Below are positions 45,093 to 56,413 of a stretch of DNA of 64,000 nucleotides, piece after piece; positions within the stretch are counted from its first letter, which is position 1, and every line of letters begins with the position of its first letter. The translations under genes and the position numbers were made by a program. The notes beneath the pieces are model-generated. The model did not search any database. It was not told the origin of the DNA and worked only from the letters and a program-made list of their open reading frames with translations. The stretch covers positions 9,100,501 to 9,164,500 of the forward strand of contig OX442318.1 of assembly GCA_949358305.1 (NCBI GenBank). The letters run 5' to 3'. The DNA comes from Strigamia acuminata (Eukaryota; Arthropoda; Chilopoda; Geophilomorpha; Linotaeniidae).

Positions 45093-46301
45093 CTTAGAAT
45101 CAGGCAGCAATTTCTAATTACCTTTTTCTCTCTGTCTTTTGCACATACATAAAACAGCACATCCACAGTAGTAGGGGGGACAGTTAAAACCCCAAGTGTC
45201 AGGAGTTAAGCCTGCTTAGTTCTCACATCACCAGACTGCAGCAATCTGTTAAAGGTGTTGACGCAGCTGCTGATAGAAAGGTTATAAAAAAGTGGGGAAA
45301 AATGGCCCAAGTAGCAAAATCTTTCGAGCGAAAGAAGCTGGAATTGGAACCAGATTACCTTTCACACAGTCACTATAAAAAAATGCTTAAAAAAATAAAA
45401 GGAAATAAAACCCTCTTCATCTTGCGTGCGCTAAAAGCCGGACTTAGAAGATGACAGACCCAATATGAGTGTAGGTAGTCTCCAGCTTCAGCCGGCACAT
45501 GAAAAGGCTAGTCGACAACCCCACAATTACCAGCGGAAGTGAAATGTTGACATCCTTCAATTTGTTCTCCACTTTTCACAAGTCAAATGTCAATTTTTAT
45601 AGATTTTTTAATTTCAATTAATAAATCACTTTATTAATGCACTCTGTGGGAGTAATGGAAAAATGTTACAGTATTATTTAGCTCAAAATTGTTGACACAT
45701 TCATGTAGGTGTTGGGAATGGAATCTGCAGTTGAAGGCTACATGGGAAAATATGGTTTCACAGACTTCGATTAAATGTTTGTTCCATAGGTTGACGCAAC
45801 GCATGGGGAGGGACCTGGAGATGTAAATTGAGATGTGGTCATTTACCTCGAAACTCTCAGTGTGGGAACACAAATGTGGTGAGCAGGGTGTAGTAGCTTC
45901 CGGACAGAGTCATGAGAGGTCATGAATCTGCAGCAGACTGCTTACGTCTAAATATTAAGACGAATACAATGCAAGGAAATCGGAGATCTCCAAAGAATTG
46001 GAAATCCGGAATCCAGTATCAACAACGATTTTAAAGCACTTACAAGATGGGTTCCAGATAAGAAGAAAAAATTTCAATTTGCTACAACTTTCTGATTGGA
46101 AAGTTTGCTCTAACCTGATTGGTTTAGAAGTTAGCAAGTGAATGACCTTGAAAATGGATTTCAAGGTCAAATTTGATGACCTCATTGGATTTCTCTCACC
46201 CAACTTCCTATACGGTCGCTTCATCAAAGTTGGCCTAGATGCAATTGCTTAGAAAATATTTGGGGGGTCCATACTTTTGGGACACCCTGTATAATACAGT
46301 G
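45093..46301. other. No gene seen
   Basis: Bases about 46262-46291 (GGGGGTCCATACTTTTGGGA followed by CACCCTGTA) look like one end of a mariner-type element; no partner end or transposase was found. The rest is unassigned. Confidence 0.45.
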
Positions 46302-46475
46302 TACCGTACTGCCTTGAACAATGGCCCGGGCGTTTATTTATTTTCATGACCCGACCCCACCCCGGTCGGGTCAGTTCGGGGCGGCGTTTGGTGCACTAAG
46401 CGCCGCCGAGCCCCCGGGGTTTATTCGAGTCCCGGCGCTTATTCACGCCGGGCCATTGTTCAAGGCAGTACGGTA
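46302..46475. mobile_element. 174-bp GC-rich hairpin MITE, copy 2
   Basis: The TIR is TACCGTACTGCCTTGAACAA at both ends. The interior has a GACCCGAC/GTCGGGTC stem, GGTGCACTAAGCG and GGCGGCG/CGCCGCC, the same plan as copy 1 with different bases in the stems. Confidence 0.8.
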
Positions 46476-47005
46476 ATAGTTTATGTGACAGACAGTGCGG
46501 GACTGGCCCAGCGGGATACCGGGAATTTTCCGGTGGCCCATGACGCTGGGATTTTTTTCCCTTTTGTTGTGGCCCTGATGTATCCCGATTTCCAGATATA
46601 AATTTGTTCTCGTGGCTCGATCCGTCCAGATTCCGCGGTACTAAATTTGTTCCCAGTCCAGCCTTGGTGACAGACACATATTCTGCCACCAGGTGATTCT
46701 GACAGGCTTTTGCGTCATGTCTATACACACAAAGAAGTCTGTGGACGTGCACTTCTGTTAGCAGATAACCTTACAAATACTAAGCTTAAGAGACGACCTT
46801 CCTAAAGCGCTTGACCAGTAATTCAGTTTAATTTAAACCACTTTGAATTTACACGGTATTCTCGTCTTCATTTTTGAAGTAGATAATTCATTTGCTAAGT
46901 GAGATATGATTAAGGCCAGCCCATAAAAATATGATACTAGACAGCTTATTAGACCGCTGACACTCAGCCGGTCACCTCAACATCAAATGGCTTGTTTGCC
47001 AAGTG
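46476..47005. other. No gene seen
   Basis: Unassigned DNA. Confidence 0.5.
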
Positions 47006-47315
47006 CACTACAGTTCGAGCCCGGTATCTTGATGCTAAATTCCTACTGCGCATCCCATTCTGCGCAGACGATTTTCTAATTCCAGTTATTTAACAGTAAT
47101 AAGCCTATTATTAGGCCTAATAATGCTAAAATAAAGTAAATAAGCAACAATATTTCGGTACAACGCTATAAATTACTTTTAATGATGAGTTTATTGTTGT
47201 TTACGAGTATTAGGCTTAATACTGCTGAATAACAACTGGAATTAGAAAATCGTGTGCGCAGAATGGGATGCGCAGTACAAATTTAGCATCAAGATACCGG
47301 GCGCGAACTGTAGTG
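47006..47315. mobile_element. 310-bp palindromic MITE
   Basis: TIRs of about 85 bp begin CACTACAGTTCG and continue GCCCGGTATCTTGATGC, with GCGCATCCCATTCTGCGCA inside each arm. Fragments of the TIR recur at 22954-22990 and 57531-57562. Confidence 0.8.
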
Positions 47316-48568
47316 AAGGAAAGACTGATTTGGACGTGTTCCAAAAAAGGGAGCAATAAGACACGACTGTGCAAGAAATACTGTTCTCTTTTGTGTTGCC
47401 GCCAAAAGGATTCAGCCCAGTAGAACTGCGCTTGAATAGCGAGTTGTTCATCAAAATTGCACCTTATATTATTTGTAGGTGGAGCAGAGCAGAGCAGATT
47501 GCTTGTTTTGATCTTTAAGATTGCATTAGACTCGTATAAATCTTTTCTTTTCATTGCTGTCCACTTTGTTGTGCGATAAAGGTGCCGGAGGAGGAGGAGG
47601 AGGCGAATTTCGGTGGAATACAGCTCCACAATGAATTCTATGCCATAGTCAATTATTGGATTTTGTCCCTGTTCCCTCGTTTTAACCTTTTGCCGTTGCT
47701 AGTGCAACACACACCCTCCAAGTTCCGCTCTGCTGCAAGAGATGGATTCCAATAAATCGATAAATTGGGGCTGCGATCGGGTCGTTTAAGCTGGCAACTC
47801 CAACTGACCGCTTTTGCAGGTCTTAGGTTTTGTTTCTTCTTCCTCTTCATCCTTATTAGTTTTTTTTTCTAAATTTTTTTCTTCTTCTTCTTCATCTTTT
47901 GTTTCAGTCTTGGGACTGGGAATGGTTGAATTAAATACTTGTTTACATTATCTGGTAAGTTTAAGAGCTTAATTGTGTTTTAATTGTCAGCTCATGCATT
48001 TCATTTACATCATCTGAGTGTTTTAATGTGGACAAATGATAATTAAAGTCAACATTGGAATTATTAGTAATGGTCAGAATATGAAAATGAGTTTTTCCAC
48101 AAAAACCACTAAAGAGAATTCTTCAAACAATTTTTTTTTTCAAAAAGAAATTCTTGTGTCAACTTTGTAAAAATCCATTAGCAGGCGCGCTGGAGTATGT
48201 TCTGTCTCGGTATTGTGAACCATAATTAGTACTGCAAGCTGTAAGAATTAAAATAGAAAAGCTAACCCTTGTTACATGCCGTTCTCGCTTATTGCGTTTT
48301 GTCTGTAAAAATTGTCCCGATCAACGTGCGCGCGATTGGATTACGTAATTACAGTTTCAGTGAGCTAATTGAAGGCCTAAATAAATAACTGCATCTCCAT
48401 TTACCACTAGACGCGTTCAATTTAAAAAAGAAAAGCAAAAACCTTTCTTTTCGTCGTTTTCCGAAAGACAGAAAACGTACTTTAGAATGAACAAACTTAT
48501 TCGTCGTACACGTGTGAAGATGAACCAACTATACTATAGACAATTACTTAAATTACTGACTATGATTT
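47316..48568. other. No gene seen
   Basis: A GGA repeat lies at 47586-47604 and CTT runs at 47850-47900. A 137-codon minus frame (47216-47629) overlaps the MITE and has no motif. Confidence 0.5.
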
Positions 48569-49189
48569 AAGCCTAGTACTCATACGCTTTCAGAGTTTAA
48601 ATATTTTTACAGTCTTAATTTTTCAACAGCACCATTTCAAGCGGAATGTTTTATCCTCTTATTCTTCAGAGTCTGATAAATTTGTGGTACTCATGAAATT
48701 GTCACCAGAATGTTTTCGTACTCTTAAACTGTGTGAGTCATTGTTGCTTGTTTTGCAAATGGCTGACAATAGCAATGAAGCTTTGTCCGACTTTTCTGAC
48801 TTAAATAATTTTAAAATCAGTTTTGGTCTTTTTGCAATTAAAAAAGCATTAATTTTGTCTGAAATGCAGGCAAAAATATAATTCTACTAACCTTCAACAA
48901 ACACCGTGTTCAATTGTAGTAGTTGGGTGTCTTTGTTTGCAACCGGCTGTGACCAGTTGCAAATTTTAAATCAAAAACAAGGGAATTCTGGGTAGACAAA
49001 ATTTATTCAGAGTCTAAAACAATTAAATTTTTCCGTGCACCATTGGGGCCGGAAACAATTCTTTTCCACTTGCAATGGTGATTCAGAGTCTAAACAATAT
49101 TTTTATGAGTACCACCCTTGGCAGGAAACTTAAGACTTTGATTCCTGTTACCATTCCAAGGACGGAATGGTGTTATGACTACTAGGCTT
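48569..49189. mobile_element. Candidate MITE with AAGCCTAGTACTCATA ends
   Basis: The left end AAGCCTAGTACTCATA recurs inverted at the right end with one change. A second pair of inverted words (TACTCAT with AATATTTTT) lies inside. A 65-codon plus frame within it (48684-48881) has no recognised motif. Confidence 0.45.
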
Positions 49190-50951
49190 GAGTGTTAAAA
49201 CATTAAATTATAAATCCTTTATTCACCTGAATATAATTCTAAAGTTAAACCGAAAGAACTCGCATTTTTCCATAGGTTTTTGATCGTTTCGGTACACCAT
49301 ATATTATTATTTTTTGTTATAATTTCTGGAAATGGGGTTCGATATATGTTATCAAAATACAAAAAAAACCTTTCACCAAGTATACACCATGTTTCAATGC
49401 TTCGTAACCAAGGAGATACGGTTTATGAATAAATCAGTCTTGTCTAGAACTATGATGGTTTCTGTCAGTTACTTTCCTCATCCATAAGTTGGCGGTTTGA
49501 AAGACAGCCTTCGGCAAGGGCAGAACCCAAACATTTTGACAAAATTTGATATTAAAACCACTAATATACTTACATTGTTCCAAAAATAGTACAAAACTCA
49601 TTATTTCTAGAACCTTTAATCAAAATATAGACAAAACTGTTCTAATTTCCCCACAGAGAAATTAAGAAGAAAACCGGTTCGCACGTATTAGAATTTAAAA
49701 TGAAGAGCTGATGCTTGGTGGTCTTTGTACATGAATTTCTATTCTCTCATCCCAGATTTTCTTTTCAACTAAATTTAGAGGAAAGTTGGTGTTTACATAG
49801 TTGGAGAATTTTCCTCCGAGATTTGCACAGGAAGCTGCTGTTTTCCAATTTGTCTTTCGTTTTGTGCGAATTTAATTAAACCTAATAATAATAATCTTTC
49901 TACGTATATAGTGCGAAGTTTGTTTTTCTTTTCGCCAATATAAATATAAAATATGAAATGTCTTTGCGCCGGTATTGAATATAAAGAAAGATTAGGCATT
50001 GGCTTAAGTGCTGCGGAAAATGTAATTTCCTGAATGTCCATCAAAGCAGCGCCTGAGCTGGTTGTTCAGCAGTGATAACCGAGTTTGGGCCCTGCTGTGC
50101 CACACACACACACACTCAACTTATTTTTTTCTATTATTCAAAAGAGGAACATTTGTCCATTTCTTTTTATCTAATGTTTTTGTTGCCTGGTTTAGTTTAG
50201 CTTTAATTCTTCACAACCTTTACGAATTTAAAGTTTGTATGGCGCATATATTGCTTGAAAAGCCAAGTTTTTACAACATTTTATGAATAAATAACTCGGA
50301 TAAATCACAGACCTGAAAGACGTAAAACAGGAAGTTTGAGAGTATTCATGACGTCACTTCATCCCAACAATGCCTCCTTTTCTCACAAGCTGGGCGCCAT
50401 TTAGGTTTGTGGATAAATCCACATTTTAGGTTGCTACAGTTAGATAAGTCAGCGGCAAATTGAATTATGATTTATGAAGCGGAGCACTTTTCAATCTTGG
50501 ATTTCTTGAATTATAAATGAGAAAGATTGCAGGGTGCCTTTTGACAAATTGGGAATGAAAAATTGGATCCCTCAATAATATTGCAACCGGTGTGGCAATC
50601 AGAGGTGCAATTTGTAACCAGTGACACAGCTCACTTTCTCCATTCTCTATCTTCTCTTTTCTCTCAATTGGCAACTTTCTTTACCTACGTGAACCTCACT
50701 TTGGCCCCACGCTGGGCAAATTTGTGCTGAGCCAGCCAACACCAAGACCAACACACTCAGGCTACTTTTCACTAACCCAAGGGACCAGCGGTGTTAGTTT
50801 CTCCTAAGTAGCCACAAACCTTTTATTCCCCCATTCTTTCTTCAAAATTATCGACTACTTACGGCCGCAGCCAATCGCCAAGAAGCATAAACTAAAACTT
50901 TATCAAAGCCTGCTTTTTTTTTGGAGATACAGAATGGACGCCAAAAACACT
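49190..50951. other. No gene seen
   Basis: Unassigned A/T-rich DNA with a CA repeat at 50101-50115. Confidence 0.5.
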
Positions 50952-51196
50952 AGGTGCGTTCAAAGTTTCTGTTTATACAGGGTGCCTCAGAATTCGTGTT
51001 ACACAGAAATAGGGGGCATAGAGGGGGACCAGGAGATCACATTTCCACTAATCAAAAATTCCAAAAAAAATTTTCCACTTAGTCACAGCCCCAAAAACAA
51101 TGGAAGATTTCAAATATCGCGCGTCACGCATATCGCCCACGTTTGCCAGATTAAAGCGCAATTCTCAAAACAGAACCAGAAACTTTAAACGCACCT
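50952..51196. mobile_element. 245-bp MITE with TAGGTGCGTT ends
   Basis: TAGGTGCGTTCAAAGTTTCTG at the left faces CAGAAACTTTAAACGCACCTA at the right. TA on each side may be the target duplication. No coding content. Confidence 0.65.
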
Positions 51197-52189
51197 ATTG
51201 ATTTTACAACTTTTAAATAACTCCAGGCTTTCGATAATTCACTTTGGCAAATGGCATCATCCTGTCCGCGCACAACAGCTTTATGTAGACTACAGTATAT
51301 ATACTAACAAGTAAGATACATACAGACCTATACCTATATATAATAATAATATACTGTTTTATCAACAAGTGCAAATTTCTAGGCTTAACAACAACATGTA
51401 ATTCAATGTTAATCGTGGAACAAGTAGCAAATATGACATCAACAACATTCACAAAAAAATCCCCAACCAACGACAAATTCTCCTCTCACTAGCCATTTAT
51501 CCATTCAAACACTCCATTTCTCTGCATTTGTTTCTCTCACTGCCAATTTATTACTTGTCAACTTGGGAATTCAATAAATAGACCATGACCCAACCGATTT
51601 GGCTCGAAAAACAAATCCGATAAATATGTGCCCCATCAAGTAGTTGATCTCCCAATTTCCATTGCTGCAAAAGCAAATTGCAACATCACTTACTTCTAGT
51701 GCACTTGGCAAACATTTGATAATCCACCATCAAGAGTCTCCCATTGCACATAACCCCACAAGAGAGAGAGAACGGGAGATAGAGAAAAGAGAAAGGGAAG
51801 GACAGTCAGTTTCTTCTCCTCCATTTCCCTTCCAACTCATTCACTCTGCAACTATGACCCAACCACTAATATTAAGCCATCGATTTTTGCCAACAGCTAT
51901 GAGTGAAAGTGGCAAAAGAAGCAGAGGAAGATGAAAGCAAACCCACACAGTCTTAATGAGATTGCTCCAGGTTGGACTCGGATCCAACGCTCCTCATGCA
52001 CGCTTTTGTTTGCTACTCAGCTTCCCGTCTTCTTCCCTCATTCAGCACGTACATCCAGGTTACGTCCAGGTTACGTCCTAATAAGGTTATTTCAATGCAC
52101 ACATCTCAAACATCAATTTAAGGGATTGGTTAATGACAGAAATGGCACTCAAATCGAACGAAAACAAAACAAATGTGAAAACCCATCAA
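51197..52189. other. No gene seen
   Basis: A purine-rich AGAGAGAG tract lies at about 51760-51800; otherwise unassigned. Confidence 0.45.
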
Positions 52190-52386
52190 AAATGGATACA
52201 AATTCTCAAAAAACATTAAAAACCGATGAAAAATAAGTAAAAATCGTCAAAAAAAAATACTAAAAATCGATTTAAAAATCGATAAAAATCAATTAAAAAA
52301 ATCGGATAAAAATAAAAATCGTCCACTGCTGTTTGGATAATCGAACGTTCGTATAACAAATTTTCCGATAATCGAAGTTCTACATT
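52190..52386. mobile_element. Fragment of the pogo/Tigger-like MITE
   Basis: It ends TTCCGATAATCGAAGTTCTA, matching the TIR of the copy at 16911-17560 in inverted form. It is preceded by degenerate AAAAATCGAT units like that copy's internal array. An inverted copy of the AATGCATT-rich repeat follows at 52390-52510. Confidence 0.55.
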
Positions 52387-52510
52387 ATTGCAATATTATT
52401 ATTTGTCAAACACGAACACATTTCCAAAATGAATTTTTTCCAATCGCATTATTTAATTCACAAATTTAATATAATTCCACGAAATGCAACACATTCAACT
52501 ACGCATTAAG

Positions 52511-53239
52511 CGAAAAGCAATACGTTGTAAAATACACCACTCCACCGCACGTACGCAGGCAAAAGTCGACTCGCGGGTTTAAAAGTGCAACTTTATTGAT
52601 TCCCTAACAAAATTCCAAACAAATTACATCCTTTAATTCGTCCCTCCCTCTCAATTCTCCACAAATCCAATTTCCATCCAAGGACACTAACTGTCACCCG
52701 TCCTGCTAACTATCAAAGGAATTCCTAACGACTTTTCACGAAACGATATAACACTCCACCCGCTTGTATAATCTTTGATGGCTTCAGTACACGCCTTTGA
52801 TCACAACTCTTAAATCCAGCCTCCTTAAAACCAAAAGAGGGATCAAAAGTGATCATAAACCAACAACACTCCATATTCCCAAAGTGCCTTTTCTCCACCC
52901 AAACCTCCACCCCCTCGAAAAACTCATAAGAAAAGACGAAAAACCCCCAAGTATCAGCCAACGTTCGATGTGTGCGAGCCGCACGTCGAATTTGACCCCC
53001 AAAAAGGCTTTTTATTTATTTATTTTTTATGAAATACCATAAAAGATCTTTTATTGCCGAGTGTTCTTACGTCGCACTGGTAAAAATCCCCTAAGCAAAT
53101 ACTGCAGTGTGTGTCGGAGGAAATACACGTGTTAGCTGCTACACATCACCATTAAGATGCCGCACACTAAAGCACTGGCCAAACAGTCCGTCTGCTTTTT
53201 ATGGCGCCATTTTCAAGTTTCAAAGTTCGGGCTCCATCA
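52511..53239. other. No gene seen
   Basis: The minus strand near 52560-52600 has AATCAATAAAGTTGC, a possible polyadenylation site of an unknown unit. Nothing further. Confidence 0.4.
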
Positions 53240-53345
53240 TTCTAAATCAGGGATTAGGACGGGAACTGAACCCGATACAGTAACGGGTCAACGTCGTAAT
53301 TTTGAGCCTAACCGCGTGCAAACCGTTACGCTGCGGTTCCAAGTT
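53240..53345 (-). ncRNA. tRNA-like segment (possible SINE)
   Basis: The minus strand has GGTTCAGTTCC (one mismatch to the B box) about 60 bases after AGCGTAACGGTTTGCACGC, an A-box-like region. The segment has higher GC than its flanks. No cloverleaf was established. Confidence 0.3.
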
Positions 53346-55473
53346 GACTGAATGACTCGTCGGGAAAGTTTCCGTAGCTGAAAATTCGTCTTTTGTGTTG
53401 TTGGTTCCCAATTGGCAAGAAAGTCGACCGAAAACTAAGTTACGGCAAAGTGACGTCATTCTAGACGGAAAAACACGACTTTCTGCTTTGTTTCAGGTGG
53501 AAATTTAGCATTATTCTTGAGAACTGACGGGTTCAATATGCAATGGAAGTATTTATGATTCTTGTAAAGACATTTTATTGCGTTTCATAGATATAACGCC
53601 ACCGCAAAAATTGGTTTTCCAGAAAAACGCTTAAAACAATCACAAAACTGTTTGTTGCACGTGAATATTCATCAAATTTTACACCTTTTACTCATTTCAA
53701 AACAATTCTGAACACAAATAACTACTGGTCACAATTGAAAAACAAATTTTTGCCTTTTTGCAACGTTGCATAATTATAAAGCCAGTCACAAATTTCATCC
53801 AGAAAAATTATTTTAAAGATAAAAAATTGACACGGGAGGGTAGTTTACACTTACATAAATGTCATCTGTTACAAAAATTGTACAATTGTCAATTCAATTG
53901 ATGTAAAAACAATGCACTGAAACCCAAAAACCAAAAAAATTAAGATTCTGAGTGAAATATTGCACATCAGGGTCTGCTGGTGAATCAACAACATTAGTGC
54001 ATCAAAAACAACAACTACCAGAGGAATTAAGAGCACCAAATTATTTAAATACAACAAAGAAAAGCAAGAGCAAATGAATACATCGTTTCTATCACCAACT
54101 AATTTCAAACACTGTTCCCGACGTTCTAAATGACAAACACAACACGCAATGTTAGGTAAAACCACAATATTGAGCCAAATTTCAGTACTAAAAATCAAGT
54201 AAAAAATCACGTCACTTACCTGCACACATCTTGGACCGGATCGAAAAACCAAAGTTTTGGAGGTAAAAATTCTCGGCTGGTGCTGGACGGGTTAATACTT
54301 AGCTTAGCATCCTGTCACCAACACTGTGATTGGTTGCTATGGATAGGGTCTTGCATGCCTGGATGGAATACAGAAGAGCATGTTAGTGTAAAGGGAAATT
54401 GAACCCATCTATCAGTCTAGTAGTGGGAAAAAAAAGAATAAAAGAGGACAAAGGGGGATGGACCGAGCTGTCATTGGCACTATACCATCTCTGCAAATTA
54501 CTCGACACGACTTAACGGCCACCAGTTGTGTTTTTACGATGGTCCAAAAGACCTTTATCGTTTATGAGGCACCTCCATGTACACAGAGGGATGGGCGGGA
54601 CCAAACAGAGTGAAATAAGGAGAAGGTTGTGCGAGCCATCTGGCAAACGTTTTGGATATCATTGTCGATTTGGATGCTTACATAATTGCAATGTTGATGT
54701 TGGAATTAAAGGAATTGGGAAATTTGATAAGTTAAAGTCTGTGTTTGGTGTTTGCTTAGATGGAATGGAATTGAGCATTAAGTACACAATCTGAAGAAAT
54801 TGAGTTGGAAGGAGATATCGTCGAAATTAGCTTGTCGATAAACAGAACACGCGGATTCTTATCGGATGTGTCTTTTTCACTTGCAATTGTGACCGGCAAG
54901 TTCTGGAAGATTTTTTTCCATGTCAAGGTGGATTTTTCTGTCATTTTTTTGTCATATTAATTTTACAAAAATATTTTTTTTTTAAAAAAATTTTTTAAAA
55001 AAAAATAAAAAATAAAAATTTAAGTTTATCAACCACAAAATAATTTTTTGTTTAATTTTTTCCAAAAAATTCATATTTTTTTCTCCAAAATTACAATTTT
55101 TTTTTCTATGAAATTTCAACAATTTCATTCATTCATTTCCCATTTATTCCCCACTTGTGAAGTTACCCCCCCAAAAAAAAACTAATTAGCAAAATCCAAA
55201 AAAAAAAAATTAAATCCAAAAAAAAAAGAGTTCATTGAAAACAGCATGTGCCATGCTCAATTTGAAAGTTTGAAATCTAAATTTATAGCATTGTTATTGC
55301 ATTTGGCAACCACATAACACCTGCTTACGTTTCGCCGTCACCATAACTCCATTTTAAGTACGTACTTGCTTTCAAATGCTCGACACCAACAAGCACCCCT
55401 TCCCTATACTCTATTTATTATTTCTTTTACTGGAGCCCAATATTTAGACAATCGTTTTCTTCCCCTACATTAG
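53346..55473. other. Mostly unassigned; weak first-exon signal at 54220-54290 on the minus strand
   Basis: At 54229-54220 the minus strand has ATG TGT GCA G before GTAAGTGAC, a consensus donor, with a GC-richer leader upstream. Only ten coding bases are involved and no partner exon is clear. A hydrophobic 127-codon frame runs through the following sequence (53869-54252, minus) without family motifs. A/T runs fill 54950-55210. Confidence 0.25.
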
Positions 55474-55771
55474 TCCAGCAACACTTGTGTTGCTTGACCT
55501 TCCATCCAAGAAAAGTGTCGTTCGGAGCGGAAAGGTCGATGGACATTTCCCGGCAAGTGAGCTGTGCATGGATCAAAAGGCCTCCCCAACATCCGAGCTT
55601 TTACTGTTTTCTTCGTCGTTACATCATCATGCACTATTGGATTCTCTCAGCTCCAACAGATTTAAATCTCACACCCGATCGAATGGCATTAGCCAAATGC
55701 TACATAAAATCCTACAAGGGAGTCGGATTTTTCCCACACTGACTAATGTGAAGACAACCAAGTCCTTGTAA
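55474..55771 (+). CDS. Candidate terminal exon, product unknown
   Basis: CGTTTTCTTCCCCTACATTAG is a strong acceptor at 55473, followed by 99 codons open in one frame (phase requiring two bases from a previous exon) to TAA at 55771. The translation is Ser/His/Lys-rich and looks disordered (LPSKKSVVRSGKVDGHFPAS, SSSLHHHALLDSLSS). AATAAA follows at 55854-55859. It could be the 3' end of the gene starting at 37546, but no connecting exons were found, and another frame over the same bases is also open for 85 codons. Confidence 0.35.
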
Positions 55772-55924
55772 AACCGTTCTAACATTTGTCGACAATTACC
55801 GTCAAATTCCAATTCTAAGACGCACCTACCACTTTTAGACGTGGATTTTAGGCAATAAAGGTTGTCGCTAATTTCCACAGCATTAGAAATCACGGTTGAG
55901 CTGGCCACACTGAGGCAATTTATA

Positions 55925-55996
55925 CCAAAAATAACATCTTTTATTTGTTATTCATACAATTAATATTCTGCGTCATAATTACGCAAAATTTGGAAT
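55925..55996 (+). repeat. DIRS terminal-repeat remnant
   Basis: It aligns with the right terminal repeat at 3982-4053 (ATAACATC..TTATTTGTTATTCATACAATT and then CGTCATA) with about ten changes, and ends TTTGGAATT at the position where the intact copy ends TTTGCAATT. No DIRS interior lies beside it. Confidence 0.65.
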
Positions 55997-56006
55997 TCTA
56001 CTTCAG

Positions 56007-56413
56007 TACTCTTGTGCGAGTCAAAAGAATCCTTTCTCCCATTGGTCGAGCCATTTTACCGGTGTAGTGATCCAAAATAATAGACCCAAACAACAGAATT
56101 GCATTACAATGTACAGACATTGTAATCGATTACCTATTGTTAGGAAATTGTTTGCTTTCCTGACAAAGCAACCAATAAACAGAACAAACATGATTTTTAA
56201 ATTAAAAAGTGCATCAAACTTTATTTTAGAAATGGAAAAAACATTTTATAATAAAAAACAATTAAAATTATATCAATTTAAATGGTCATAATAATCTAAA
56301 AAATAAATAAATATAAAAACTACTTCTCCTAGTGGTAGTATACAGTCTGGAGTTAGGAGTAATGAGGCTCGGCCAATGGGAGAAAGGACTCTTTTGACTC
56401 GAACACAAGCATA
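56007..56413. mobile_element. TACTC-family MITE, diverged copy D
   Basis: The left TIR is TACTCTTGTGCGAGTCAAAA and the inverted right TIR is TATGCTTGTGTTCGAGTCAA. Interior words match copies A-C (GGTGTAGTGATCC, AGACCCAAAC, CTTCTCCTAG, ACAGTCTGGAGTTAG). It lies 10 bp after the DIRS remnant. Confidence 0.75.

Noticed and set aside
45340-45400. B-box-like GGAATTGGAACCAG suggesting a tRNA
   Set aside because: No A box at the right place on either strand.
47216-47629. 137-codon minus frame
   Set aside because: Half of it is the arm of a palindromic MITE; no motif.
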